A model generated the notes under the pieces. It was given only the letters and a program-made list of their open reading frames with translations. It was not told the DNA's origin and made no database searches. From NCBI GenBank assembly GCA_050955045.1, contig JBPBQV010000031.1:1-64000 (forward strand): 64,000 nucleotides of DNA, read 5' to 3'. A program made the position numbers and the translations under genes. The stretch comes from Mucilaginibacter_A sp050955045. GTDB lineage: Bacteria > Bacteroidota > Bacteroidia > Sphingobacteriales > Sphingobacteriaceae. Positions 16,601 through 24,924 of the stretch are shown here, one piece after another. Within the stretch, counting starts at the first letter, position 1. Each line of letters starts with the position of its first letter.

Positions 16601-19600
16601 AGTTGCTTCCCATTTAAAAGTTGTACTTCTAACATTCGATATCAACCGAACTGGGACAGAAATTCCCTCAGAGCACACTACCTGATTTAAAGTAGTATTG
16701 CTAAGTACAGATATAGGATTAACGGTAAGTGTATAAGTAAAAGGATGACCCGTACAATCATTTGTCGCAGGTATAATAATATAAGCCACATGGATTGGGT
16801 CTGATGTAGTATTAATTAAAGTTTCTGCAATAGAATTACTTGTTTGTCCGCTTACTGCTGCGTTACTGATTCCTGATACTTCCGCTCTGCTCCAGGTAAA
16901 AGTTGCACTGGTTATATTACTGATTATAGCATAAGGCTGAGCAGTTCCACTACAAACATCACCATTTGCATCACTCATAACTACCGGTTTAGGGTTAACG
17001 GTTATGGTATAAGTGCTGGTTACACCGGGGCACTCGTTGTAAAAAGGTTTAATGGTATAAGTAACAGTACCAGTTTCTAGACTGGGATTAACCAAGGTTT
17101 GAGCAGGAATGATATCTGTTGTACCATTTGCAATAAAAACTTTTATTTCAGGCGAAGCAGTTGCACTCCAGATAAAGTTGGTACCGCTAACATTGGAGGT
17201 GAGCTCAACCGGAACAGAAGTTCCTTCCGAACAAATTACCTGATTAAAAGAAGTATTATTGAGGGCAGGCTTAGGGTTAACGGTGATGGTATAAGTACTT
17301 GTTTCACCAGGGCAATCGTTATAAAAAGGTTTAATGGTATAAGTAACAGTACCAGTTTCTAGACCGGGATTAACCAAGGTTTGAGCAGGAATAACATCTG
17401 TTGTACCATTTGCAATAAAAACTTTTATTTCAGGCGAAGCAGTTGCAGTCCAGATAAAGTTGGTACCGCTAACATTCGAAGTAAGCGTTACCGGAGCAGA
17501 GCTTCCTTCCGAACAAATTACCTGATTAAAAGAAGTATTGCTAAGAGCAGGTTTCGGGTAAACGGTTACCGTTATGGAAGCAGCCGGACTGATACATCCG
17601 TTTACTGAAGCCGTACAATAATAAGTTCTGGAGTTTTCAGGTATTGCTGATGGAATAATTGGATTTTGCAGATTAGAGGTAAAGTTGTTTGGTCCAGTCC
17701 AGCTATAAGTTGCTCCTTCTATACTGTTAGCACTTAAATTCAAGCTGTTTGTCTCGCAAACCGGACTATTACTGCTTAAAGTTGGGGCAACAGGTATTGG
17801 ATTTACCGTAACATCAACTGTTCCACCAGCACTGATACAACCGTTTACAGTAGCTTTTACAGTATAAGTTCCGGTTGCAGCAACCCGGGCATTATCAATA
17901 ACCGGATTTTGAACAGCTGATGTATAACCTTCCGGTCCGGTCCAGCTATAAGTGGCACCCGGAATATTATTTGCAGTAAGGTTAATTGTTTCACCAGCAC
18001 AAATAGGGCTGTTACTGCCAGCAACAGGAGTTATAGGAGTTGGGTTGATGATCACATTTGTTGAGCCAGCATCACTTGTACAATCATTTACGGTAATGGT
18101 TAAAGAATATGTTCCCTCTGCCCGAGAAGTAGCAGTAGGTATAACAGGATTTTGCAGGTTAGAAGTAAAATTATCGGGGCCTGTCCAGCTATAAGTTGCA
18201 CCAGTAACAGCAGGCGTTGTAAGTATCAAGCTTGTTCCGTTGCAAACAGGTGAGTTACTGTTAGCAACAGGTGCCGGTGGAATCGGTGTAACTGCAACAG
18301 TAACAGCAGTTCGGGCACTAATACAATCATTTACTGTTGTTTGAACATAAAAGGTAGTATTACTCGTTAAAAAACCAGTGGTAAAAGAAGCATTGGGAGA
18401 AAGTAAAGTTCCGCCTGATTCAGCATCAAACCATTGATAAGTTCCAGTCGAGCCACTTGCTGTTAGACGTGCTGTATTACCACTACAAATAGTACTGCCG
18501 AAAGCTGTTGGTGCAGCTGGAATCGGATTAACCGTTACCGTAACTAAAGTTCTTGCACTTATACAATCTGCAGCAGAAGTAACATCAACATAATAATTGG
18601 TTGTGTTTAATAAATTAAGTGTGGTAAAAGAAGTACCGGTAAAAAGTGGCGTTCCGCCAGAGGAAGCAGCGTACCAATTATAAGTTCCGCCGGGAGCAGT
18701 TGCTGTTAGAATTGCTTGACTTCCATCACAAATAGCTATTCCATCTACAGTTGGCGCATCAGGAATCGGATCGACCGTTACTGTAACCGAAGTTCTCGGA
18801 CTGATACAACCGTCAACCGTAGTTTGTACATAATATGTAGTTGTGTTTGTTAAATGGAGTGTGGTAAAAGAAGCATTAGTAGAAAGTTGTGTTCCACCTG
18901 TGACATCATCAAACCACTGGAAAGTTCCGGTAGAACCACTTGCGGTTAAAGTTGTATTACTTCCGCTACAAATATTTGTTCCGGAAGCTGTTGGCGCAGC
19001 AGGAGTTGGTTTTACAGTGAGTGTATAATTAGAAGGATTACCCGGGCAATTGTTTGCTGTAGGAATAATGGTATAAGCAACATCAATAGGAGCAGAGGTT
19101 GTATTAATTAAAGCTTCAGTAATTGAATTGCTTGTTTGATCACTAACAGCAGCATTACTAATTCCTGATACTACGGCCCTGCTCCAGCTAAAAGTTGTAC
19201 CACTTACATTGCTTGTGATATTATAAGCTTGAGCAGTTCCACTACAAATAACATCACTTGCTGCATTGGTAACAGCAGGTTTCGGGTTAACGGTTATGGT
19301 ATAAGTGCTGGTTACACCTTCGCAAGTATTATAAAAAGGTCTAATGGTATAAGTAACTATGCCTGTTCTTGTACCTGTGTTAACAATGGTTTGAGCAGGA
19401 ATGTTATCTGTTGTACCATTTGCAATAAGAACTCTTATTTCAGGCGAAGCAGTTGCACTCCAGATAAAGTTGGTACCGCTAACTTTGGAGGTGAGCGGAA
19501 CCGATGCCGAAGTTCCTTCCGAACAAATTACCTGATTAAAAGGAGTATTCCTAAGGGCAGGTGTTGGTTTTACGGTAAGTGTATAAGTAAAAGGCAAACT

Positions 19601-21772
19601 TGTACAATTGTTTGCCTCTGCAAAGATTGTATAAGCTACATCAATTGGAGCAGATGTAGTATTAACTAATGTTTCTGTAATTGTGCTACCTGATTGATCA
19701 TCAACAGCATTATTGCTGATTCCCGGTACTTCTGCTCTGCTCCAGCTAAAAGTCGCATTACTACTGGTAATTTCATAGCTATGGGGTTCATTATTACAGA
19801 CAACTCCATTGGGTAAACTAGTAATATTAGGTATTGGGCTAACAGTAACCCGATAATTAAAAGGGTTTCCTGCACAACCGTTAAAGTAAGGTACGATTAC
19901 ATAGGTAACTACAATGCTTAAAGGTGTTGTGTTATTCAGTGCTTCTCTTATCGTGTTACTTGTCTGCCCTGAAATTGCATCATTGCTGATTCCAGGTACA
20001 GCTTCTCTGCTCCAGATAAAGGTTGCACTGGGTATATTACTTTTAATTGTATAATCGGGTGCCATGTTACTACAAGTTATAGCACGCGGTAAACTGTTAA
20101 CATATATTCTTGGGTTAATGGTTACCGTATAGGTAAAAGTTTGCCCTGTACAGTTATTTTTTTTAGGCGTAATGTAATAAATAACATTAATCGGATCTGG
20201 AGTTGTATTAATTAAGCTCTCAGTAATGTTACTGCTATTTTGTTCACTTCTTGCCGCATTACTAATTCCCTGCACAAATGCCCGGCTCCAGCTAAACGTT
20301 GGATCGCTTACATCACTTTCAATCACATAGCTTTGCGGTGTATTGTAACAAGTAAAACCATTTGCCGCACTGGTAACAGACGGTGTAGGGTTAACGGTTA
20401 CTACCACCGGTGTTCTAGAACTTGTGCAGTTATTTACGGTAGTTTGTACATAATAAGTGGTGGATGATGATAAAATAGGTGTGGTAAAATCAGGATCTGG
20501 AGATTTTAAATTTCCACCTGTAGCAGCGTCAAACCACTGATAACTTCCATTAGAACCACTAGCAGTAAGTGTTGTAGAGTTTCCGCTACAAATTATTCTT
20601 CCTGAAGCTATTGGTGCAGCTGGTATATCGTTAACGGTTACAAGAACCGGAGTTCGGGAACTGGTACAACCTGCCGCAGAGGTTACATCAACATAAAAAG
20701 TAGTTGTGCTTGATAGATTTGGTGTAGTAAAAGAAGCACCTGTAGCCAGAAAGCTTCGGTTGGCATCATACCAGTTATAAGTGCCGCCGGGCGCAGTAGC
20801 TGTCAGTATAGTTGCTGTGTTTTTGCATATTGACGTTCCTGGTGCTGTTGGTGCAGCTGGCGTTGTTGCAGCAGTTACCGTTACTGGTTGTGAAATAACC
20901 GGTGAACAGTTTGTAAGTTGATCAGAAACAGTAACTCTGTAAGTTCCAACGGCAGCAATGCTAATGGAGGAAGTAGTTTGCGAAATTGACTGCCCGTCCT
21001 TCGTCCAGTAATAGGTGTAGGGTGCATTTCCGCCTGTAACATTGGCAGATAAGGTAACTGCATTTCCATTACAAATTACAGCATTGTTGGGGTTTATAGT
21101 TACCAGCAATGGCGGTACCGTATAAACACGTACAACAGCAGATCTGTTAACCTCGCAACCGGTAGTTGATGTTGTGCCACTTACCCGGTAATCAATATAA
21201 TCAGGAGCACCAATTCCGGGCGTAACATTGGTACTCGTACAACCGGAATTACAGCTTAAATAAGAATTATATGCGCCGGCAGCACCGGGATAAATGGAAG
21301 TCCAGACAGTACTGGAAGCGGTTAAGCCGGTAACGCTTATTGTTCCGGTGCAGCCCTGCCTTAACGTAATCGGATCAGAACCTTTTACTGTTGACGAAGC
21401 AGTGATGGTATAGTTAACACTATTGCCGCCGGGCTTACAAAAGGAAATAATTACATGTGTTAAACCACTAATACAAGCTGGAGTTCCTATTGGAATTAAA
21501 GGACCGCAGTTTGAAGTATTTGCATCATGTACAGTATAATAGCTTGCACCAGTTATCTGATCGGCTGTAAAATTTAACAGGTCAGTATTAGCATTTAAGG
21601 TGATATTGAAAACAATACAGTTGTTATCATTACAATAACTTCCGCTTCTAGAACCGGAATAGGTTTTTGTAATATCAGCAGCAGCAGTTAAATCAACATC
21701 AATATAAGTTTGTGCAAACCCCTTTAAACCAAACAAAACGGTTAAAAAACACAGCAGGAGCCAGCGTTTCAT
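13622..21772 (-). CDS. Giant repetitive T9SS type B adhesin
   Basis: A 2716-residue exported protein. Residues 1-20 are a signal peptide (RWLLLCFLTVLFGLKGFA). Residues about 20-220 are a non-repetitive Cys-rich head. Residues about 220-2500 are at least three kinds of 75-95-residue Ig/PKD-like module in mixed order. One has an ICSGNSTTLTASGS / TTYYVQTTVNNC pattern. One has VCSGTAQ / FSWSRAVVSGISN / NNCPGNP. One has NSPVC / YSWTGPNGFTS / QNPVI. Each carries about two Cys. The last ~90 residues are the T9SS type B sorting domain (TFTPNADGINDTWG, YGIQLFYSQGYG, SWDGTFNGQQLPVGTYYYLIDLK, terminal VTIIR). DNA-level tandem repeats of 282 bases occur within it. By family analogy it is a surface adhesin or gliding-type filament. 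The PorP/SprF protein at 3346-4257 could be its partner. Confidence 0.9.
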   Translation of the reverse strand: MKRWLLLCFLTVLFGLKGFAQTYIDVDLTAAADITKTYSGSRSGSYCNDNNCIVFNITLNANTDLLNFTADQITGASYYTVHDANTSNCGPLIPIGTPACISGLTHVIISFCKPGGNSVNYTITASSTVKGSDPITLRQGCTGTISVTGLTASSTVWTSIYPGAAGAYNSYLSCNSGCTSTNVTPGIGAPDYIDYRVSGTTSTTGCEVNRSAVVRVYTVPPLLVTINPNNAVICNGNAVTLSANVTGGNAPYTYYWTKDGQSISQTTSSISIAAVGTYRVTVSDQLTNCSPVISQPVTVTAATTPAAPTAPGTSICKNTATILTATAPGGTYNWYDANRSFLATGASFTTPNLSSTTTFYVDVTSAAGCTSSRTPVLVTVNDIPAAPIASGRIICSGNSTTLTASGSNGSYQWFDAATGGNLKSPDPDFTTPILSSSTTYYVQTTVNNCTSSRTPVVVTVNPTPSVTSAANGFTCYNTPQSYVIESDVSDPTFSWSRAFVQGISNAARSEQNSSNITESLINTTPDPINVIYYITPKKNNCTGQTFTYTVTINPRIYVNSLPRAITCSNMAPDYTIKSNIPSATFIWSREAVPGISNDAISGQTSNTIREALNNTTPLSIVVTYVIVPYFNGCAGNPFNYRVTVSPIPNITSLPNGVVCNNEPHSYEITSSNATFSWSRAEVPGISNNAVDDQSGSTITETLVNTTSAPIDVAYTIFAEANNCTSLPFTYTLTVKPTPALRNTPFNQVICSEGTSASVPLTSKVSGTNFIWSATASPEIRVLIANGTTDNIPAQTIVNTGTRTGIVTYTIRPFYNTCEGVTSTYTITVNPKPAVTNAASDVICSGTAQAYNITSNVSGTTFSWSRAVVSGISNAAVSDQTSNSITEALINTTSAPIDVAYTIIPTANNCPGNPSNYTLTVKPTPAAPTASGTNICSGSNTTLTASGSTGTFQWFDDVTGGTQLSTNASFTTLHLTNTTTYYVQTTVDGCISPRTSVTVTVDPIPDAPTVDGIAICDGSQAILTATAPGGTYNWYAASSGGTPLFTGTSFTTLNLLNTTNYYVDVTSAADCISARTLVTVTVNPIPAAPTAFGSTICSGNTARLTASGSTGTYQWFDAESGGTLLSPNASFTTGFLTSNTTFYVQTTVNDCISARTAVTVAVTPIPPAPVANSNSPVCNGTSLILTTPAVTGATYSWTGPDNFTSNLQNPVIPTATSRAEGTYSLTITVNDCTSDAGSTNVIINPTPITPVAGSNSPICAGETINLTANNIPGATYSWTGPEGYTSAVQNPVIDNARVAATGTYTVKATVNGCISAGGTVDVTVNPIPVAPTLSSNSPVCETNSLNLSANSIEGATYSWTGPNNFTSNLQNPIIPSAIPENSRTYYCTASVNGCISPAASITVTVYPKPALSNTSFNQVICSEGSSAPVTLTSNVSGTNFIWTATASPEIKVFIANGTTDVIPAQTLVNPGLETGTVTYTIKPFYNDCPGETSTYTITVNPKPALNNTSFNQVICSEGTSVPVELTSNVSGTNFIWSATASPEIKVFIANGTTDIIPAQTLVNPSLETGTVTYTIKPFYNECPGVTSTYTITVNPKPVVMSDANGDVCSGTAQPYAIISNITSATFTWSRAEVSGISNAAVSGQTSNSIAETLINTTSDPIHVAYIIIPATNDCTGHPFTYTLTVNPISVLSNTTLNQVVCSEGISVPVRLISNVRSTTFKWEATATSGITNFTASGTDLIPAQTLINAGTTTGTVTYIIKPFYNTCEGITSTYTITVNPKPVVMSDASDDVCNSSPQNYEIRSKVIGATFSWSRSAVEGISNDAVTAQTSNFITEALVNTTSSPIIVTYTIVPEANGCIGPAFQYQVTVKPTSTLSNASFNQVICTETTSAPVQLTSNVIGANFTWTATASPEIRGFTADGTDLIPAQTLVNTGSIAGNVTYQIKTFYNDCEGLTYTYTITVNPKPATPAVNSNSPVCDGTSLKLTTPVVAGATYAWTGPNGFTSDQQNPEIANAIEIAQGTYSLIVIVNGCSSDAGTTTVTVNPIPPAPLVTSNGNLCEGEMLRLTATATATQSATYHWIGPNGFTSSVQNPVIDHAIVAASGNYIVKITVNGCTSAAASVAVLVNPIPTAPTANSNSPVCATTNLNLSAETIAGATYRWTGPNGFTSAQQNPVITAATPANSGIYTIMVSVGGCESLPFSINVLVTPLPAEPVLASNSSVCSGSQIELTCTAFQNATYRWTGPNGFTSTQQNPIINNAAIANQGRYIVVITTPGCTVTNTAFIDVKVNLTPDAPVVNSNGTLCIGQTLKLSATTITGAIYNWTGPNIFTSNLQNPEIANVTTANAGKYLLTVTVNGCTSDAATTTVIVNLPTVVLAGNDQIACASNPAISISGNISGGSTTGIWSTTGSGSFPAGNTSLKGTYFPSATDVATGHVTLTLTATNTAPCAIAASSFKITFTQTPVVFAGEDQAICLEDQANLNGKITNGSGGVWSSSGTGTFSPNNNSLTAIYRPSEKDKAKGSIILTLFATGNDNCAIISDQVKISLIPAPKVFAGYDIYIMEGEKVTLQPAATGTELKYNWTPNLYLNNSTLKNPVLTGAQDITYTLTVTGTAGCVAQDQVFIKVLKPISIPNTFTPNADGINDTWGIKELNNYPDVTVKIFNRYGIQLFYSQGYGTSWDGTFNGQQLPVGTYYYLIDLKTYGKLRSGPVTIIR
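16989..17552 (-). repeat. Near-identical tandem 282-bp modules inside the giant adhesin
   Basis: The segments 16989-17270 and 17271-17552 are tandem copies of one 94-codon module and look roughly 90% identical by eye. Further diverged copies start near 15885, 16435 and 19270. Such similarity favours recombination and copy-number change, and makes this stretch prone to misassembly. Confidence 0.8.
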
Positions 21773-22127
21773 GTAAACCGTTTTTTAAGTTTACTATAAA
21801 ATAAACGAAGTATAAGAGATATAGTGCTTAGGTAAGTTTCAAACATAAATTTCTCTCCCGTTCAATTTGTTTCCTGTTACATAGAAATGCAGTTAGAAAA
21901 TCAGCCTTATCAATCCAGAAAAATGTTGGACGTTTATTAAAATATTAAGGGTTTAACCAAATATTTTTTATACGAGAGACAATGGAGTTATGTTCTATAC
22001 CCATATTCTTTTCAGATAATGGATATGATATTTAAACAGTAAGTAGTGGTAACAATGCGAGAAAACTACATGCTTCTTTTATCAATAAAAAAATTGTAGT
22101 AATTATGCTGAATATAAAATCTAAACG
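21773..22127. other. Divergent intergenic region with one dispersed repeat copy
   Basis: About 355 bases between the giant adhesin (leftward) and uxuA (rightward). It must hold both promoters. The only structure I can support is the repeat hairpin at 22065-22100. Confidence 0.5.
22065..22100 (+). repeat. Dispersed 14-mer (exact, 22070-22083) within a hairpin
   Basis: ACTACA and TGTAGT pair around a 24-base loop that contains the exact 14-mer. It lies about 28 bases upstream of the uxuA start and so is likely in or near its 5' leader. Confidence 0.65.
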
Positions 22128-23315
22128 ATGATTGCTAATTTAGAACAAACGTTTCGCTGGTTTGGACCAACGGATCAGGTTACGCTGGCTGCTATCCGCC
22201 AAACCGGTGCTACCGGAATTGTAAATGCACTGCACCATATTCCGGCAGGCGATGCTTGGGGCACAGACGAAATCAGACAAAGAAAAAAAATAATTGAAGA
22301 TGCGGGTTTGCGCTGGTCGGTTGTAGAAAGCGTGAACATCCACGAAAGCATCAAAACAGCTGCTGCAGAGCGTGATGCTTATATCGAAAAATACATTATT
22401 TCTTTAAAAAATCTTTCCGCAGAAAACATTAAAACAGTTTGCTACAATTTTATGCCGGTGCTGGACTGGACGCGCACTAACCTGGATTTCCGATTATCAA
22501 ACGATGCTTCTGCATTGCGTTATCATGCGCCTGCTGTTGCTGCTTTTGATCTGTATATTTTAGAACGCGAAGCTGCTTTTCAGGAGTTTTCTGCAGAGCA
22601 ACAGGCAGCTGCAAAAGCATATCTGGATAGCCTGAATGAACAAGAGAAAACCCAATTGATGAACAACGTTCTGGCTGGTTTGCCCGGTACAAAAGACGTT
22701 TACACAATTGCACAATTTAAAGAGCATTTGAAAAAATATGCGCAAACGGATGCCAAAGCGCTGAAGGAAAACCTGGCTTATTTTTTACAAGCAATTATGC
22801 CAGCGGCAGAAGAAGCAGGCATTAAAATGTGTATCCATCCGGATGATCCGCCGTTTCCGATTCTGGGTTTGCCGCGCGTGGTTTCTACAGAGCAGGATTT
22901 AAATGATTTAATAAATGCGGCTCCTTCGCCCAGCAACGGTTTAACTTTTTGTACCGGTTCTTTGGGTGCGCGGGGCGATAATGATTTGCCTGGAATTGTA
23001 GAAAGATTAGGCCAGCATATCCATTTTTTGCATTTACGCAACGTTCAGCGCGAAGCCGATGGCAGCTTTTATGAAGCTGACCATTTAGGCGGAAGCACAG
23101 ATATGTATGCGGTTATGAAAGCTATCATTTTAGAACAACAAAAACGCGAAGCAGCCGGAAGAAACGATATTGCGATACCAATGCGCCCGGATCACGGACA
23201 TAAGATTTTGGATGATTTTAACTATGATACTTATCCCGGCTATTCAGTTTCTGGCCGGATGAAAGGTTTGGCCGAATTACGAGGCTTAGAATTAGGCATT
23301 AAAAAAAGCATTTAA
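22128..23315 (+). CDS. uxuA: Mannonate dehydratase
   Basis: A 395-residue enzyme converting D-mannonate to 2-keto-3-deoxygluconate, the third step of the glucuronate branch of hexuronate catabolism. The start FRWFGPTDQVTLAAIRQTG and the HHIPAGDAWG segment are typical of UxuA. Metal and substrate residues lie in KMCIHPDDPPFP near 228-239, FCTGSLGARGDND, HIHFLHLRNV and RPDHGHKILDD near 350-360. The length matches the family. It is cytoplasmic. It stands alone, ending at a terminator, but lies just before a polysaccharide locus with xylanase and polygalacturonase, both of which can release uronic acids. That fits its role. Confidence 0.96.
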   Translation: MIANLEQTFRWFGPTDQVTLAAIRQTGATGIVNALHHIPAGDAWGTDEIRQRKKIIEDAGLRWSVVESVNIHESIKTAAAERDAYIEKYIISLKNLSAENIKTVCYNFMPVLDWTRTNLDFRLSNDASALRYHAPAVAAFDLYILEREAAFQEFSAEQQAAAKAYLDSLNEQEKTQLMNNVLAGLPGTKDVYTIAQFKEHLKKYAQTDAKALKENLAYFLQAIMPAAEEAGIKMCIHPDDPPFPILGLPRVVSTEQDLNDLINAAPSPSNGLTFCTGSLGARGDNDLPGIVERLGQHIHFLHLRNVQREADGSFYEADHLGGSTDMYAVMKAIILEQQKREAAGRNDIAIPMRPDHGHKILDDFNYDTYPGYSVSGRMKGLAELRGLELGIKKSI

Positions 23316-23317
23316 AT

Positions 23318-23350
23318 AAAAAATGCCGGAAAGTTTTTCCGGCACTTTTT
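23318..23350. terminator. Bidirectional intrinsic terminator
   Basis: TGCCGGAAA and TTTCCGGCA pair around a three-base loop, flanked by an A run and a T run. It separates the convergent uxuA and deacetylase genes. Confidence 0.88.
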
Positions 23351-23371
23351 ATTGAATAATAGTTAAAATAA

Positions 23372-24190
23372 TTATTTGCTTTTTATTGTATTTTGAGAAG
23401 CTTTGATCTTTTCTGCAACATCAACCATCGGCGCAATCCAAATATCTTTTTCGTTTTGTTTGAGGTAATGCAGCAGTTTGCTGTGATCGCTTAAGCCCAC
23501 ATTTAAATTATGGCCGCCGCCAACGCCGTGAAATAAAAATACCAATAAAGTATGCGATTGCTGTGCTTTTTTTACCAGATCAATCATATAAGCTGCATTC
23601 TGTCCGTTAATCATATAACAATCGATATTGTCCAAAGCAACTTCAGCAGCGTTTTGTAAGCCAGAACTTACGCCACGGGCAGCTACAAAATCGTTTTTTA
23701 GCTGATCATAAAAAAACACCTCACCAATTTTCCGATCGCCGCAAGGATAAGCAAATGTCCGCTTGTCTTTTCCGTCAATGGCTTTTAACAAAGTATTGTT
23801 GATCCGGATTTCATCTACTGCCCGGTTTACAGAATATTTACTCAAATCATGTTCCGGCGAAACAAAACTCCGGTCAGGCAAACTGCCATCACAAGGATGA
23901 AAAAGCGCATGGTTACCCAGTTCATGTCCGTTTTTGGCTGCTGCACGCCACTCGTTTAAACGTTTGTTTACAACAGGAGAGGAACCGATCAGATAAAACG
24001 TACCTTTTAGTTTCAATGAATCCAGAGCTGGCAATACGTTATCCAGATCCACATCAATAGCATCATCATAAGTAAGCACCACGGCACATGGCTTGTTGTT
24101 CCAAACTTTTTGGTTTTGTGCGAAACACCAATTTATTACTGATAAAAACAGTATGGTAAAGATGGTTTTTATGAACAAGTTTTTTTTCAT
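23372..24190 (-). CDS. Secreted polysaccharide deacetylase (CE4-like)
   Basis: The product is 272 residues from the start at 24190 (MKKNLFIKTIFTILFLSVINWCFA), a good signal peptide. The longer frame from 24292 adds 34 residues ahead of it and is rejected. The NodB-homology fold shows VLTYDDAIDVDL (motif 1, with the TYDD metal and base aspartates), ELGNHALFHPC (motif 2, the HxxxH zinc ligands) and FAYPCGD (motif 3). LLVFLFHGVGGG near the end supplies the final His. Family members remove acetyl groups from xylan, chitin or peptidoglycan. The xylan/pectin locus downstream makes a plant-polymer substrate plausible but not certain. Confidence 0.88.
   Translation of the reverse strand: MKKNLFIKTIFTILFLSVINWCFAQNQKVWNNKPCAVVLTYDDAIDVDLDNVLPALDSLKLKGTFYLIGSSPVVNKRLNEWRAAAKNGHELGNHALFHPCDGSLPDRSFVSPEHDLSKYSVNRAVDEIRINNTLLKAIDGKDKRTFAYPCGDRKIGEVFFYDQLKNDFVAARGVSSGLQNAAEVALDNIDCYMINGQNAAYMIDLVKKAQQSHTLLVFLFHGVGGGHNLNVGLSDHSKLLHYLKQNEKDIWIAPMVDVAEKIKASQNTIKSK
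24140..24153 (-). repeat. Dispersed repeat, sister form, inside coding sequence
   Basis: ATACTGTTTTTATC on the minus strand, encoding ILFLS in the deacetylase signal peptide. The same form recurs, with GC in place of TC at the end, at 31670-31683 in another signal peptide (ILFLA). Confidence 0.5.
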
Positions 24191-24322
24191 AAGCCCAATA
24201 TTAAAATATTTGTTTGGAACGGTTACGTCTGTAAGTCTTCGTAGTGCTAAAATTTTCAGGTTGAAGGGGGAAATTATATCAATGCAAAACAAAAGGCATT
24301 AAAAGAGCATCAGCCAGATAGT

Positions 24323-24338
24323 TAATGCTGTTTTTACA
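24323..24338 (+). repeat. Dispersed repeat, sister-form variant
   Basis: TAATGCTGTTTTTACA, a variant of ATGCTGTTTTTATC in the 164-base gap between the ankyrin gene's 3' end and the deacetylase start. Confidence 0.45.
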
Positions 24339-24354
24339 AGCAAAAAATCGGGAT

Positions 24355-24828
24355 TTAATATTGCTCCATTATTTCTAAAGCTTCTACATTTCCTTGTTGC
24401 ACAGCCAAATCCAAAGCAGATAATCCACGACTTTCCACTATATTTTTATCTGCGCCGTGTGCCAATACAATTTTTACCAGTTTATTTCTGCCAAACATAG
24501 TTGCAAACATTAAAGCGGTGCCGCCATTACCATGTTGTAAATTGAGGTCTGCTCCGTGTGCAATCAGTAATTCTGCAATTTCCGGATATCCTTTAAAGCA
24601 AACACCCATCAATGCCGTGTTTCCGCCAAAATCCTGAGCATTTACATCAGACTGTGCTTCCAGTAACATCTTTGCAGCTTCATACTGATCGTTGTAGCAG
24701 GCAATAATCAGCGCAGTATAACCCTTTTGGTCCTGGTAATTTACATCTGCTTGTTGCAGCAGTAACTCTTTAATTTGCACTGTATCGCCAGTGCGGGCTG
24801 CATTTATTAATTGGTCATTTATATCCAT
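24355..24828 (-). CDS. Ankyrin repeat protein next to catalase
   Basis: A 157-residue protein made almost wholly of ankyrin repeats: about four units of 33 residues with the TALIIACYND, NTALMGVCFKGYPEIAELLIAHGAD and TALMFATMFGRNKLVKIVLAHGAD type pattern. There is no signal peptide or membrane segment, so it is cytoplasmic. It follows the catalase gene on the same strand after 96 bases, which include a terminator-like hairpin. Catalase-ankyrin pairs are known, for example katB-ankB in Pseudomonas aeruginosa, where the ankyrin protein supports catalase activity. That role is an inference here. Expression may depend on read-through of the hairpin or on its own promoter. Confidence 0.9.
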   Translation of the reverse strand: MDINDQLINAARTGDTVQIKELLLQQADVNYQDQKGYTALIIACYNDQYEAAKMLLEAQSDVNAQDFGGNTALMGVCFKGYPEIAELLIAHGADLNLQHGNGGTALMFATMFGRNKLVKIVLAHGADKNIVESRGLSALDLAVQQGNVEALEIMEQY

Positions 24829-24873
24829 TGTAAAAAATAGGGTATAGGTGAATTTAAAAGTTCTTATAAAAAA

Positions 24874-24909
24874 AAGAAACTGTTTTTACCCAGGTAAAAA
24901 CAGTTTCTT
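24874..24909 (-). terminator. Terminator built from the sister-form repeat
   Basis: Two perfect 17-base arms (AAGAAACTGTTTTTACC and complement) meet at two bases. Read leftward from the catalase gene the hairpin is followed by a run of eight T. The arms contain ACTGTTTTTA, the sister form of the dispersed repeat. Confidence 0.85.
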
Positions 24910-24924
24910 AATTGTAACTTGATA

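Noticed and set aside
15989..19669. Several Cys/Ser/Arg-rich plus-strand frames in the giant adhesin
   Set aside because: They repeat because the adhesin modules repeat; they are antisense shadows.
18360..20760. Many GGTAAAAGAAGCA strings in the adhesin counted as dispersed repeats
   Set aside because: They lie at the same place in repeated modules and so are explained by module duplication; they were left out of the copy count.
13622..21772. CRISPR-like regular repetition
   Set aside because: The repeats are about 282 bp protein-coding modules in one open frame, without short repeats and unique spacers.
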